DNA of 64,000 nucleotides from JADCCX01 sp031431475 (GTDB taxonomy: Bacteria; Pseudomonadota; Alphaproteobacteria; Rhizobiales; Beijerinckiaceae). This document shows positions 38,974 to 47,961 of this stretch, in pieces (the stretch's first letter is position 1; every line of letters begins with the position of its first letter). The stretch is from assembly GCA_031431475.1 (NCBI GenBank), contig JANPDL010000035.1, positions 310,001 to 374,000 of the forward strand. Reading direction: 5' to 3'. The notes under the pieces were generated by a model. That model saw only the letters and a program-made list of their open reading frames with translations, was not told where the DNA came from and made no database searches. Position numbers and translations under genes: made by a program.

Positions 38974-40191
38974 TCAGTTCGCACGCGGCCAGGCGAAATT
39001 ATCCGCGCGCCCAGCTTTGGCGGGTGGCAGGCGGCCATAACCCAGCGCCTGCTCCACCAGAATCGCCATTTCACTGGTATCTTGATTGATCCGTCCGCGC
39101 AGGATCTGTCCGCCTGTTGCCCGCGGCGTACCGGTCAACTCCAGCGTGGGGCTCGCGAGGGGTCGCAAGATGATCATCGGCAATGCTGGCAATTCCGCAG
39201 GCAAAGGCAAGGCTGCCTGCAGACCTTGCGGCACAAGGCCTGGCGCGTCCCGCTTGATCTGTTCGGAGAGATCGGATGGCAAGGCCGCCACTTCGGTTGC
39301 CGGTCGCTCGCGGCTCAACTGTTGATCTACCTCCTTGCCCACGAAGAAACCGAGCTTGCGCGCCCCGGCCTTGGTGAAATGGATACCATCATTGCTCCGC
39401 AACCGTGTGATGACACCGTTCACATCCGGTCCGCTGGCGCCGTACTGCCCTTGCTCGGTTGCGAAAGCCTCCCATAAATCGACATAACTCGCGCCAATGC
39501 GCACGGCACGCTCCCGAAACAACGTGTTGAGAACCAGCATATCCGCTGACAGCTTCTGGGACTGCATGATCGGCATGCCGACGATGACGAACGGGATACG
39601 TTTTTCCCGCACAGGAACCATCAGATCGTCCAGCCGTTTCAGATAGATCTCACGCCAGCGATCTGTACCGAATTCATGGCTTCCCGCATCATCACGCAAG
39701 GCCTGACGGTCGTTGGAGCCCAGCATCATGACCACAATATCGACTTTCTCGGTCCCGGCTAGCAGCTCCTTGAGCGCCTTGTTCCAGTCAAAGAAATCAT
39801 CGCGAACGATCCCTGTCGATGCACGTGCCCGCTTCACAATACCGGCTTCCGGCTTCGTCTCTGCCAATTGCTCCTTGAGGCCTTGCGCCAGAAGCTCCCC
39901 GAGTGTGTCGCCGATGACATGCACGTATGTCGTGACCGGCACCACGGGCTGCGCCGCGACCTCTGCCTCAGGAGAGGGACTGATCCGCCGCCGGGGTTCG
40001 GGGGCTGAGCGGACAGAGCGGCGTACAGGCGGAGGTCTGCGGACCTCGGGCTGGCTGCGAAACAGAAGGCGTGACGGGTTCTGCTGGAAAAAGCGCAAGG
40101 CATCATTTTCCTGCGCCTCCACGGAGGGACCCCCTATCAGGAGCAGGAACAGGCCGATGGCTAGCGAACCGATGATACGTCGCAAATGCAT
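38974..40191 (-). CDS. Exported DUF459 / SGNH-hydrolase-like protein with GDT in place of GDS
   Basis: A 405-residue protein with a signal peptide (about residues 1-27), then a Pro/Arg-rich linker (about 48-75), then an SGNH-like domain. The nucleophile block reads VHVIGDTLGE (residues 94-96 GDT), where a canonical SGNH enzyme has GDS. The GSND block and the DGIHFT block with Asp and His are present. DUF459 proteins are thought to be periplasmic and cell-envelope linked. ATG 40191 is chosen over GTG 40215 because it starts directly with the signal peptide. Confidence 0.8.
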   Translation of the reverse strand: MHLRRIIGSLAIGLFLLLIGGPSVEAQENDALRFFQQNPSRLLFRSQPEVRRPPPVRRSVRSAPEPRRRISPSPEAEVAAQPVVPVTTYVHVIGDTLGELLAQGLKEQLAETKPEAGIVKRARASTGIVRDDFFDWNKALKELLAGTEKVDIVVMMLGSNDRQALRDDAGSHEFGTDRWREIYLKRLDDLMVPVREKRIPFVIVGMPIMQSQKLSADMLVLNTLFRERAVRIGASYVDLWEAFATEQGQYGASGPDVNGVITRLRSNDGIHFTKAGARKLGFFVGKEVDQQLSRERPATEVAALPSDLSEQIKRDAPGLVPQGLQAALPLPAELPALPMIILRPLASPTLELTGTPRATGGQILRGRINQDTSEMAILVEQALGYGRLPPAKAGRADNFAWPRAN

Positions 40192-40229
40192 GGACAGGAT
40201 AATACTGTTTAACACCCGCTTTCGCCAGA

Positions 40230-40298
40230 GACTTGTCAGGAAAACAAGTCCGGGGCTTCTTTCCGCAAAGGAACCCGGCTAGCGTCCGGGTTCAAGTC
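40230..40298 (+). promoter_or_regulatory. Two hairpins with a competing third arm upstream of the TRAP permease
   Basis: GACTTGT (40230-40236) can pair with ACAAGTC (40244-40250), and GAACCCGG (40271-40278) with CCGGGTTC (40286-40293). A second copy of CAAGTC (40293-40298) could compete with the first for GACTTG. The set lies in the divergent spacer, 34 bp before the TRAP permease start. No poly-U follows. Function is not established; attenuation, an operator or mRNA stability are possible. Confidence 0.35.
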
Positions 40299-40331
40299 GT
40301 TCCGCGACAAGACCAGAAAGCCACGTGACCC

Positions 40332-42479
40332 GTGACCCAGCCGATGCCCGAATCACAAGCTGATCTCGCCAAGCTCGAAGCCGAGCTAGATCCCGAAATG
40401 CAGTTTCGCCCGCTCCTGCCGACGGCGGGATGGATCGTTGCCGGGTTGCTGATGGCACTGTCGCTCTTCCATTATTATACTGCAGGGTTTGGCTTGCTGC
40501 GCGAGACAACCCACCGCGGCATCCACATGGCATTCGTGCTTGGACTGATCTTTCTGGTTTTTGCCGCGACCAGAAAGCAGAATGCCACAACACCCGTCGC
40601 CAGCACATTGAGACCCTTCGGCATTCCGCTCTGGGACTGGGCGCTGGCGCTTGCAGCTGCAGTCAGCAGCCTCTATGTGCCCTGGATTTTCGAAGATCTT
40701 GCCTTCTTCGTCGGGAATCCCAGACCTTTCGATGTGATCATGGGCACGTTGCTCATCATGGTGCTGCTGGAAGCCACGCGGCGCGCTGTGGGTGCAGCAC
40801 TGCCGATCATTGCAATCGTCCTGATGATCTATGCGATCTACGGCCAGAGTTTCCCCGGTATCCTTGTCCACCCAGGCAACACCTGGAATGCTGTGGTGAA
40901 CCATCTCTATCTCACAAGCCAGGGTGTCTTCGGCATCGCGCTGGGCGTGGTAGCCACCTATGTCTTTCACTACGTGCTGTTCGGCGTGCTGGCCACGCGT
41001 ATCGGCCTTGGAAAGTTCTTCATCGATCTGGCATCCGCCGCCTTCGGGCGTTTCGTGGGAGGACCGGCGAAGGTCTCGATCTTCGGCTCAGGCCTGTTCG
41101 GCATGATTTCGGGCTCGTCCATCGCCAACACCGTGACCGTGGGCTCGCTGACGATCCCGGCCATGATCCGTCTGGGCTATCCCCGCCATTTCGCGGCAGC
41201 GGTTGAAGCCACGGCCTCGACCGGCGGCCAGATCACGCCACCGATCATGGGGGCTGCCGCCTTCCTGATGGTGGAATATCTCAATGTTCCGTACCAGACC
41301 GTGATTCTGGCCGCCATCGTACCCGCTTTTATGCATTTTTTCGGCGTGTTCTGTCAGGTGCATTTCGAGGCGAAGAAAAACGGCATGCGCGGCATGGACC
41401 CGCATGAAATCCCGCGTGCCGCCGATGTTCTCAGGCGTGACTGGCCGACATCCATTCCGCTGTTCGTGCTGCTAGCCGTGCTGTTTTCCGGCTACACGCC
41501 CTATCTCGCGGCATTCTGGGGCATCACGGCCTGTATCGTGGTGGGCCTCACGGCGCGCAATTCCGTGGTCGCTCTGGCAACAGGCGCGGCGATAATCGTC
41601 GCAGCGGTCACTGGCGGCTTGATGTCGGGACCTGTGACGCTGGTGCTGTTCCTGGCCTGCGCTGCTGTCTCGGCCGCATTTGTCATCCAGAGCGCCGAGG
41701 GAAAGAAGAACGCAATCAATATCGCTGATGCTTTCGTCGTTGGCGCGAAATACGCCATTGCCGTGGGTGCCGCAGCGGCCACCGTCGGCATCATCGTGGG
41801 TGTGGTGACGCTGACCGGCGTGGGCTTCAAGATCTCGAACATCGTCACGAGCTCCGCCGGATCGCTGGCCTCCATGATGAGCTATGTGATCCCGGCCTTC
41901 CTGTTCGACATGAAAGCGATGACGCTGTTCTTCACCCTTGTGATGACTGCCATCGTCTGCATCCTGCTGGGCTGCGGTGTACCCACCACCGCGACCTACA
42001 TCATCATGGTGACGGTGGCGGCTCCCGCGCTCAGCCAGCTCGGCACAGAGCCTATCGTGGCGCATTTCTTCGTATTCTATTTCGGCGTTCTGGCCGACAT
42101 CACGCCGCCCGTGGCACTGGCGGCCTATGCCGGGGCGAGCATGGCAGGTGCCGACCCGTTCAAGACAGGCAACACCGCCTTCCGCCTCGGCATGGCGAAA
42201 GCACTGGTGCCCTTCGTCTTTGCCTATGCGCCTGCGATGCTGATCGTCACCAAGGAATTCACCTGGCCAGCCTTCATCGAGGTGACACTGACCTGCGCCA
42301 TCGGCATCGTGGCGCTCGCTGCGGCGCTCACCGGCTTTGCGCGGTCTGCACTGGCGGGCTGGGAACGCGTGTTGCTGGGCATCACGGCGATCCTGTTCAT
42401 GTCGCCGGGCTGGGGGACGGCGGTGGCGGCTGTGGTGGTGGCTGCGCCGGTGGTCTACCGGCAATGGCGCGCCGCGTGA
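40332..42479 (+). CDS. TRAP transporter permease, fused 4TM/12TM (DctQM-type)
   Basis: A 715-residue polytopic membrane protein in which the small DctQ-like four-helix subunit is fused to the large twelve-helix DctM-like subunit. The family blocks SIFGSGLFGMISGSSIANTV, ATASTGGQITPPIMGAAAFL and CGVPTTATYII are clear. Such fusions normally work with a TAXI-type periplasmic receptor, but none is encoded next to it. The GTG start at 40332 is the only one fitting the usual N-terminus. The substrate is unknown (C4-dicarboxylates, glutamate or others in the family). Confidence 0.93.
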   Translation: MTQPMPESQADLAKLEAELDPEMQFRPLLPTAGWIVAGLLMALSLFHYYTAGFGLLRETTHRGIHMAFVLGLIFLVFAATRKQNATTPVASTLRPFGIPLWDWALALAAAVSSLYVPWIFEDLAFFVGNPRPFDVIMGTLLIMVLLEATRRAVGAALPIIAIVLMIYAIYGQSFPGILVHPGNTWNAVVNHLYLTSQGVFGIALGVVATYVFHYVLFGVLATRIGLGKFFIDLASAAFGRFVGGPAKVSIFGSGLFGMISGSSIANTVTVGSLTIPAMIRLGYPRHFAAAVEATASTGGQITPPIMGAAAFLMVEYLNVPYQTVILAAIVPAFMHFFGVFCQVHFEAKKNGMRGMDPHEIPRAADVLRRDWPTSIPLFVLLAVLFSGYTPYLAAFWGITACIVVGLTARNSVVALATGAAIIVAAVTGGLMSGPVTLVLFLACAAVSAAFVIQSAEGKKNAINIADAFVVGAKYAIAVGAAAATVGIIVGVVTLTGVGFKISNIVTSSAGSLASMMSYVIPAFLFDMKAMTLFFTLVMTAIVCILLGCGVPTTATYIIMVTVAAPALSQLGTEPIVAHFFVFYFGVLADITPPVALAAYAGASMAGADPFKTGNTAFRLGMAKALVPFVFAYAPAMLIVTKEFTWPAFIEVTLTCAIGIVALAAALTGFARSALAGWERVLLGITAILFMSPGWGTAVAAVVVAAPVVYRQWRAA

Positions 42480-42515
42480 TTGCCCTGACACGCGGGCGCT
42501 GCTAAGCGCCAGCCC

Positions 42516-43232
42516 ATGTTTCGCCGCCCCGATATCGAGCGCTACCATGCGCGCATGGCCCGCATTGCGCGCTGGGACCGTCCGCTTGGCAATGGCTGGG
42601 GCCGGTTCAGGGCCTGGATGAGCATGATCTTCGTGGATCACGGCATCTTCCGGTTGTTCTATCTGAACCAGCACAGCGTCGATGGAAGGCTGTTCCGGGC
42701 CGCACAGCCCTGGCCGCACCAGATCGCACGCTTTGCTGCACTTGGCGGCAAGAGCCTCGTCTATCTCCGGGGAGGGCGCGAGCATGGCTCGTGGCCGCTA
42801 GAGAAACAGGCTGCCGAGACCCATGGTCTTGTCCTGACGGAGTTTCTGGCGCGTTCCCGCGAAGCTCCTGCGAAGGATATGCTGCTGTCCTCACCCGCTT
42901 TTTTCGAGAACCTTGCCTATCCCGCGCTGATCCATTGCAAATCCGGCGCAGACCGGGCGGGTTTTGTCGCTGCGCTCTATGTGCTCGTGCATCTCAAGCG
43001 CCCGGCGAGCGAGGCACTGGAACAATTGCATGCGAAATACGGTCACTTCCACTGGTCCCGGACCGGCATTCTCGACCTGTTTTTCGAGCGTTACCGCGAC
43101 ACCGGAGAAGTCAAAGGTATCCCCTTTCTCGAATGGGTGGAAAATCAATATGATCCCGAAGCACTGCAACGGGATTTCAAGCCGGGATTCTGGTCCAATC
43201 TACTGGTAGACAAGGTGTTGCATCGCGAATGA
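42516..43232 (+). CDS. Tyrosine/dual-specificity phosphatase-like protein
   Basis: A 238-residue protein with the phosphatase signature HCKSGADRAG (Cys141 and Arg147, the CX5R motif). The N-terminal region carries a hydrophobic stretch (about 34-48, WMSMIFVDHGIFRLF) and the DGRLFRAAQPWPHQI motif typical of this bacterial family. The substrate (protein, lipid or other phosphate) is unknown. A 6-bp GC hairpin (GGCGCT 42495-42500, AGCGCC 42505-42510) sits just before the ATG. Confidence 0.82.
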   Translation: MFRRPDIERYHARMARIARWDRPLGNGWGRFRAWMSMIFVDHGIFRLFYLNQHSVDGRLFRAAQPWPHQIARFAALGGKSLVYLRGGREHGSWPLEKQAAETHGLVLTEFLARSREAPAKDMLLSSPAFFENLAYPALIHCKSGADRAGFVAALYVLVHLKRPASEALEQLHAKYGHFHWSRTGILDLFFERYRDTGEVKGIPFLEWVENQYDPEALQRDFKPGFWSNLLVDKVLHRE

Positions 43233-43316
43233 TGGCGTCACCACGCCGCAGATCAGGTGAGTTTCTTTTCCAGTCGAGCCGTAGCCTTCCAGTCTGTCTG
43301 GGACTAAAGCAGTGCA

Positions 43317-43508
43317 ATGAGCCCTTCAATCACTTGGTTTGTCCCCATCGCCATCGGATCGGTCGCTGTCGTGCTGATCCTCGGACTGGTCAACATGTTG
43401 CGCAATGGCAGCCCCAACACATCGCAGACACTGATGCGCTGGCGGGTCGTCCTGCAGTTCATGGCCGTTGTCCTCATCATGGGGGCACTCTGGCTCAAGG
43501 GAGGCTAG
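43317..43508 (+). CDS. HIG1-domain twin-transmembrane protein
   Basis: A 63-residue protein with two hydrophobic helices (about 5-26 and 43-60) joined by a short polar loop NMLRNGSPNTSQTLMRWRV, matching the HIG1/hypoxia-induced twin-membrane family. Homologues associate with cytochrome oxidase assembly or activity; the role here is inferred. It precedes the adenosyltransferase gene by 3 bp, so they share an mRNA. Confidence 0.85.
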   Translation: MSPSITWFVPIAIGSVAVVLILGLVNMLRNGSPNTSQTLMRWRVVLQFMAVVLIMGALWLKGG

Positions 43509-43511
43509 CCC

Positions 43512-44093
43512 GTGGTCAGGCTCAACAAGATATACACCCGCACCGGCGATGATGGAACAACGGGGCTGGGCAGTGGCAAGCGCGTGGCGAAGTACGATCT
43601 GCGCGTCGAATCCTTCGGCACAGTGGATGAGGCCAATTCCTGCATCGGCATGGCGCGTTTGCACACGGCAGAGGCGTTTCCCGCGTTGGATGCCATGCTT
43701 GCCCGTATCCAGAATGATTTGTTCGATCTTGGCGCGGATCTCTGCACGCCCGATATCGGCGAGCCGCTGGCCTACGAACCTCTGCGCATCGTGCAGGAGC
43801 AGGTTGAGCGGCTGGAGCGGGAAATTGACGGTTTGAACGGCGATCTCGCGCCGCTTAAATCCTTCGTGCTGCCCGGCGGCTCGCCCTCGTCGGCCTATCT
43901 GCACCTCGCCCGCACGGTCACGCGGCGCGCCGAGCGCCTGATGACGGAACTCGTGGCGCAGCCGGGCGAACGAGTCGGTTCAGCCGCGATGAAATACATC
44001 AACCGGCTCTCGGATTTCCTGTTTGTGGCGTCGCGCTGGGTCAATGACAAGGGTGCAAAGGACGTGCTCTGGGTGCCGGGGAAAAACCGCTAG
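43512..44093 (+). CDS. Cob(I)alamin adenosyltransferase, PduO type
   Basis: A 193-residue enzyme transferring the adenosyl group of ATP to cob(I)alamin, giving coenzyme B12. The N-terminal ATP motif YTRTGDDGTTGLGSGKR, SFGTVDEANSCIG and the C-terminal RLSDFLFVASRWVN are the PduO signatures. The GTG start lies 3 bp after the HIG1 gene. Its TAG stop shares the palindrome CTAG (44090-44093) with the TAG stop of the convergent gene. Confidence 0.94.
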   Translation: MVRLNKIYTRTGDDGTTGLGSGKRVAKYDLRVESFGTVDEANSCIGMARLHTAEAFPALDAMLARIQNDLFDLGADLCTPDIGEPLAYEPLRIVQEQVERLEREIDGLNGDLAPLKSFVLPGGSPSSAYLHLARTVTRRAERLMTELVAQPGERVGSAAMKYINRLSDFLFVASRWVNDKGAKDVLWVPGKNR

Positions 44094-44920
44094 CGCGTCA
44101 GGCGCATGGCAATAGCTTCCTTGTTTTTCCGGCTGATCATCCACAGCACGCCGGTATCTGCCCGGTCCCACGCGATCCCCTGACCCTCGCCCCCGATCGG
44201 ATAGGTCGCGACCTGCTCCAGTACCGATCCCATTTTGGGCGGCCTGACCGCATAGACCTCCTCGTGGTCATGACCAGTGACATAGAGCAGGCCGTCCGGT
44301 CCCCACGAGCCACCTGAGATGCTCATGGGCTCGGCGCGCTTCAGAATCGCGGGCGGAAAAGTCCAGCCCTGCAATTGCCGCCAGCTGTCGTCGAACTTGA
44401 CCAGCGTGGTCCAGTAGGTATGGCCGTATGGCCGTTGCGATGAGCCGAACACGCGGCTGTAATTGGCAAAAACCGCCCACCAAGCACCATCATGCCGATC
44501 AATCCATGTCAGGGACCCCAGGTGGATCCCAAAGGAATGCGTCGCTACATGCTGCATGGTCGCGATATCCCAGATCTCCACGGAACTGGTCATCGGCTCC
44601 TGCGGATAATTCGAATGGCCGGCGTAGAGCTTCCCATCGACAATAGCACCTGAATCCAGATGGATGATTGGCCCATCCTTCGGGCCCTTCCATTCCATGA
44701 CAAGCTGTCCGGTTTTCTTGTCGTGCTTGGCGATGCCCTGATCAGTCACGGCATAAAAGTGGCTGGCATCAACAGCGATACCCTGACGGGCCATGTCCGC
44801 CTTGAAACGGGCGATCTCGTCAAAGCGCGGAGCACCTGGCGTCTGAGATAACTGGGCACAGGCCATTGCGACCATCGCGAATGAAAGCAGGAATGCGATT
44901 CCCGTCCGTCTGACTGGCAT
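44090..44920 (-). CDS. Exported beta-propeller-like protein, unknown function
   Basis: A 276-residue protein with a signal peptide ending near MACAQ (about residue 23). The rest is made of repeating beta-strand segments (VDASHFYAVTDQGIAKHDKKT, KLYAGHSNYP, LLYVTGHDHEEVYAVRPP) that suggest a six-bladed propeller. No catalytic motif is recognisable. GGGGGA lies 5 nt before the ATG at 44920. It is transcribed toward the adenosyltransferase gene and overlaps it by 4 bp. A carbohydrate- or metabolite-binding role is possible but unsupported. Confidence 0.72.
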   Translation of the reverse strand: MPVRRTGIAFLLSFAMVAMACAQLSQTPGAPRFDEIARFKADMARQGIAVDASHFYAVTDQGIAKHDKKTGQLVMEWKGPKDGPIIHLDSGAIVDGKLYAGHSNYPQEPMTSSVEIWDIATMQHVATHSFGIHLGSLTWIDRHDGAWWAVFANYSRVFGSSQRPYGHTYWTTLVKFDDSWRQLQGWTFPPAILKRAEPMSISGGSWGPDGLLYVTGHDHEEVYAVRPPKMGSVLEQVATYPIGGEGQGIAWDRADTGVLWMISRKNKEAIAMRLTR

Positions 44921-45012
44921 GAAAATCCCCCGTCTTGACACTCTTGGTCTATCAAATTCTGTCCAGCGCCATTTGACAACAGATTGATGACGGGCAAGCC
45001 AGAATAGTCCTG

Positions 45013-46170
45013 TCAGCGCCCCACGCCGTTGGCGCTGACGATCTGTCGCGCCACGATCATCTTCATGATCTCGGTCGTGCCTTCGAGGATTTCGTGCACA
45101 CGAAGGTCCCGTACGATTTTCTCGATGCCGTAATCCTGCAGATAGCCGTAGCCACCGTGAATCTGCAGGGCGTCATTGGCGACGGCGGAGCCGGTTTCGG
45201 TGGCGACGCGCTTCGCCATGGCACAGCGCATCGTGGTTTCCGGATCCTGCCGGTCATAGGCCGAGGCGGCGGAATAGAGGAAAATGCGTGCGGCTTCGAG
45301 ATCAGTCGCCATATCGGCCAGCTTGAATTGCAAGGCCTGCATCTCGTTCAGCCGCTTGCCGAAAGCCTTGCGCTCATTGGCATAGGACAGAGCTTTCATC
45401 AGCGCGGATTGCGCACCGCCGAGTGAACACGCCCCGATGTTGAGGCGGCCACCATCCAGACCAGACATGGCAATCTTGAAGCCGATGCCCTCGTCTCCCA
45501 GGCGGTTGGCCACCGGTACGCGCGCGTTGTCGAACATCACCGCGCGGGTGGGTTGCGCATTCCAGCCCATCTTCTTCTCGTTCGCGCCGAAAGACAGGCC
45601 CGGTGTATCCTTGTGGACCAGCACGCTAGACACGCCTTTTGGGCCATCCTCGCCGGTACGGACCATGACGAGATAAATGTCCGCGGCACCGGCGGCTGAG
45701 ATGAACTGCTTCTGCCCGTTCAATACGTAGTGATCACCATCGCGCACAGCGCGTGTCTTGAGCGCCGCCGCATCGGACCCCGAGCCCGGCTCTGTCAGGC
45801 AATAAGCGCCGAAATGCTTCATGCTGAGCAGATCGGGCAAAAAATCTGCTTTCTGTGCATCGGTGCCATAACGGTCGATCATCCACGCCACCATGTTGTG
45901 GATGGAGAGATAGGCGGCGACTGTAGGACAGCCTTCGGACAGCGCCTCAAAAATCAGCGCGGCATCGAGGCGACTGAGGCCGGTTCCGCCGGATGCTTCG
46001 CTGACGTAGATGCCGGACATGCCCAGCGCCGCCGTCTCGCGGATCACATCCTTCGGGAAATGGCGTTTCTCGTCCCATTCCAGTGCATGCGGCGCGAGCT
46101 TTTCCGCCGCAAATTCGCGGGCCATGTCGCGAATGGTGATCTGGTCTTCGGTGAGTGTGTACTGGCTCAT
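45013..46170 (-). CDS. Acyl-CoA dehydrogenase (isobutyryl-CoA dehydrogenase-like)
   Basis: A 385-residue flavoenzyme with the acyl-CoA dehydrogenase landmarks: CLTEPGSGSDAAALKT (FAD/substrate loop), KKMGWNAQPTRAV, the catalytic region near QIHGGYGYLQDYGIEKIVRD, and ILEGTTEIMKMIVARQI at the C-terminus. The character fits short branched-chain substrates, and mmsA, a valine-degradation gene, is 10 kb away, so isobutyryl-CoA is a plausible substrate. ATG 46170 was chosen over the upstream in-frame extension. Confidence 0.9.
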   Translation of the reverse strand: MSQYTLTEDQITIRDMAREFAAEKLAPHALEWDEKRHFPKDVIRETAALGMSGIYVSEASGGTGLSRLDAALIFEALSEGCPTVAAYLSIHNMVAWMIDRYGTDAQKADFLPDLLSMKHFGAYCLTEPGSGSDAAALKTRAVRDGDHYVLNGQKQFISAAGAADIYLVMVRTGEDGPKGVSSVLVHKDTPGLSFGANEKKMGWNAQPTRAVMFDNARVPVANRLGDEGIGFKIAMSGLDGGRLNIGACSLGGAQSALMKALSYANERKAFGKRLNEMQALQFKLADMATDLEAARIFLYSAASAYDRQDPETTMRCAMAKRVATETGSAVANDALQIHGGYGYLQDYGIEKIVRDLRVHEILEGTTEIMKMIVARQIVSANGVGR

Positions 46171-46250
46171 GCCGGGGCAATCCTTGCTGCCACCCGTATA
46201 TCGCAAGGCTGGTTTGCGACAAGAACTCTTCTGTTAGCGCCTGAATGGTA

Positions 46251-46589
46251 TCAGCGTTTCGTCAACCGCATGGCATTGGCCTTCACGACTCGTGCGACAG
46301 GAGCCAGTCCAGCCTGTACCATGGCCTCTGCCGTGCCTTGCGCAGTCGACTCCGGCATGCGCCCGAACAACATCGAGATCGTGTTTTCGGCTACTGCCCG
46401 CCCGAATGCCACCTGCGCCGCAAGTATGCCTTCTTGCGCCGCAGAAACCTTCTCAGTCACCATGCGGTTTGTCTCGTTGCGGCGGCTTGGATCAGGATTC
46501 AGGGATTCGTACATGAGGATCGGCATCCGCGCCGCCATGACCATGGGGGAGAGCCAGAGGCCACTCAGGTCAGGGTTTTTTGTCGCCAT
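46251..46589 (-). CDS. Small phasin-like or unknown cytoplasmic protein
   Basis: A 112-residue protein that is mostly helical: a hydrophobic helix (LSPMVMAARMPILMYES) followed by an amphipathic Ala-rich region (TEKVSAAQEGILAAQVAFGRA) and a basic tail (ARVVKANAMRLTKR). This pattern is seen in small Hyphomicrobiales proteins sometimes grouped near phasins. AAGGA lies 7 nt upstream of ATG 46589. I do not recognise a specific function. Confidence 0.65.
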   Translation of the reverse strand: MATKNPDLSGLWLSPMVMAARMPILMYESLNPDPSRRNETNRMVTEKVSAAQEGILAAQVAFGRAVAENTISMLFGRMPESTAQGTAEAMVQAGLAPVARVVKANAMRLTKR

Positions 46590-46677
46590 GGAAGGATCCT
46601 TCAATTTGTACCACCGAACATGGCTGGTTTCATGCTGCAATGCAACATAACCAGGGTCTGGCAGCCATGCGCTGATG

Positions 46678-47835
46678 TCACACCACGCCTGCGATCCAAG
46701 TGCCTTGCACATCGAAAGCACCATCAAAGGTCACCAGATCAGCGCGATAGCCCGGTGCAATCCTGCCCATTTCATCGCCCAGGCCGAGACAGCGCGCAGG
46801 TGTGAGGGATGCCATCGTCAAGGCATCTTCAAGCGACGCTCCCATCATGGCGACAGCATTGCGGACCGCCTCATTCATCGTGAGATGCGCACCGGCAAGG
46901 GTCCCTGCATCATCGGTCAGGCGACCATCATGCAGCGTGATTTTTCGTCCCTGCAGGTGGAAAAAGCTCCGGTTTCCTCCGGCGGTCGGCATCGCATCGG
47001 TGATGATGATCAGCCGGTCGCGCCCCATGGCGCGATACGCCGTCTTGAGGTTCATCGGCGAGACGCAGATACCATCCGGGATGATGCCCGCGAACAACCG
47101 GTCATCCGCCAGAGCTGCACCGACAACACCGGGCTCGCGCGCCGTCATCTGCGACATTGCGTTGAAAAGGTGGGTTATGCAGGTCAGGCCACGTTCTGCT
47201 GCCGCCGTGATCTGGCCCGCCGCTGCTTCGGTATGTCCGGCAGACACACGCAAGCCCGCCCGCGCCAAACTCTGGATCACCTCGCCCGGACACAGTTCTG
47301 GCGCGAGCGTCACCAGTGATTTTCCATGGCGCGCAAACTGCGTCAGCAGCACGCGGTCTTCTTCCATCATGGGCCGGATAAATTGCGGAGGATGAATGCC
47401 CTTGCGGGCAAGACTGAGATGCGGGCCTTCGAGATGAAAGCCGAGCACACCGGGGATGCCCATCGCTTCCGCCGCCACCAGTGCCAGATGCCGCAGTTTG
47501 TCCGGATGATCAGTGATCAGGGTCGGCAACAGGCCCGTGGTGCCGAACCGGCGGTGCGCCTGCGCGATACGGCGGACGCAATCCACGGTCGGCTCGTCGT
47601 TGAGCAAGGCATCGCCGCCACCGTTCACCTGAATATCGATGAAACCAGGCGCGAGAATCACATCCGGCGGCAGCCGCACTGTGGAATCCGTCTCTATTGA
47701 GCGACCGGTGTCCAGAACAGCGGTAATGCGACCATCCCGGATTTCGACCCGTCGCGGACCTACCAGCCACTCACCGTCGAACAGTCGGCTGGTCTCGATT
47801 GCGAGGCTTTGTCCGGGGAGTGCGGCGTGGGGCAT
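46678..47835 (-). CDS. nagA: N-acetylglucosamine-6-phosphate deacetylase
   Basis: A 385-residue amidohydrolase converting GlcNAc-6-P to GlcN-6-P and acetate. APGFIDIQVNGGGDALLND at the start of the barrel, the metal Glu in FHLEGPHLS, VSAGHTEA and CITHLFNAMS (metal His residues), and the catalytic Asp in IITDAMPTAGG are present. It is divergent from murQ with a 126-bp spacer, and its substrate is the product of MurQ. No nagB or nagK lies beside it. Confidence 0.95.
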   Translation of the reverse strand: MPHAALPGQSLAIETSRLFDGEWLVGPRRVEIRDGRITAVLDTGRSIETDSTVRLPPDVILAPGFIDIQVNGGGDALLNDEPTVDCVRRIAQAHRRFGTTGLLPTLITDHPDKLRHLALVAAEAMGIPGVLGFHLEGPHLSLARKGIHPPQFIRPMMEEDRVLLTQFARHGKSLVTLAPELCPGEVIQSLARAGLRVSAGHTEAAAGQITAAAERGLTCITHLFNAMSQMTAREPGVVGAALADDRLFAGIIPDGICVSPMNLKTAYRAMGRDRLIIITDAMPTAGGNRSFFHLQGRKITLHDGRLTDDAGTLAGAHLTMNEAVRNAVAMMGASLEDALTMASLTPARCLGLGDEMGRIAPGYRADLVTFDGAFDVQGTWIAGVV

Positions 47836-47866
47836 GTGTCATGGGTAGCGACGACAAAGCTGTTTC

Positions 47867-47873
47867 GCAAGAC
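47867..47873 (+). promoter_or_regulatory. GCAAGAC half-site in the nagA-murQ spacer
   Basis: The 7-mer GCAAGAC also forms the right arm of the inverted repeat in the binding protein/anmK spacer at 52652-52658. The left arm is not visible here. It may be a shared operator half-site or chance. Confidence 0.2.
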
Positions 47874-47961
47874 CAGAGCAGAGCCCGATTGCGCCGGGGT
47901 CGTCCCCTTGTTATCCACTGACCAGACAGCGTTTCATCGCTTCGAGGAGCAGCCTTCCATC

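Noticed and set aside
41472..42785. Open frame of 437 codons opposite the TRAP permease
   Set aside because: His/Arg/Gly-rich low-complexity antisense frame with no recognisable domain; the TRAP gene on the + strand is certain.
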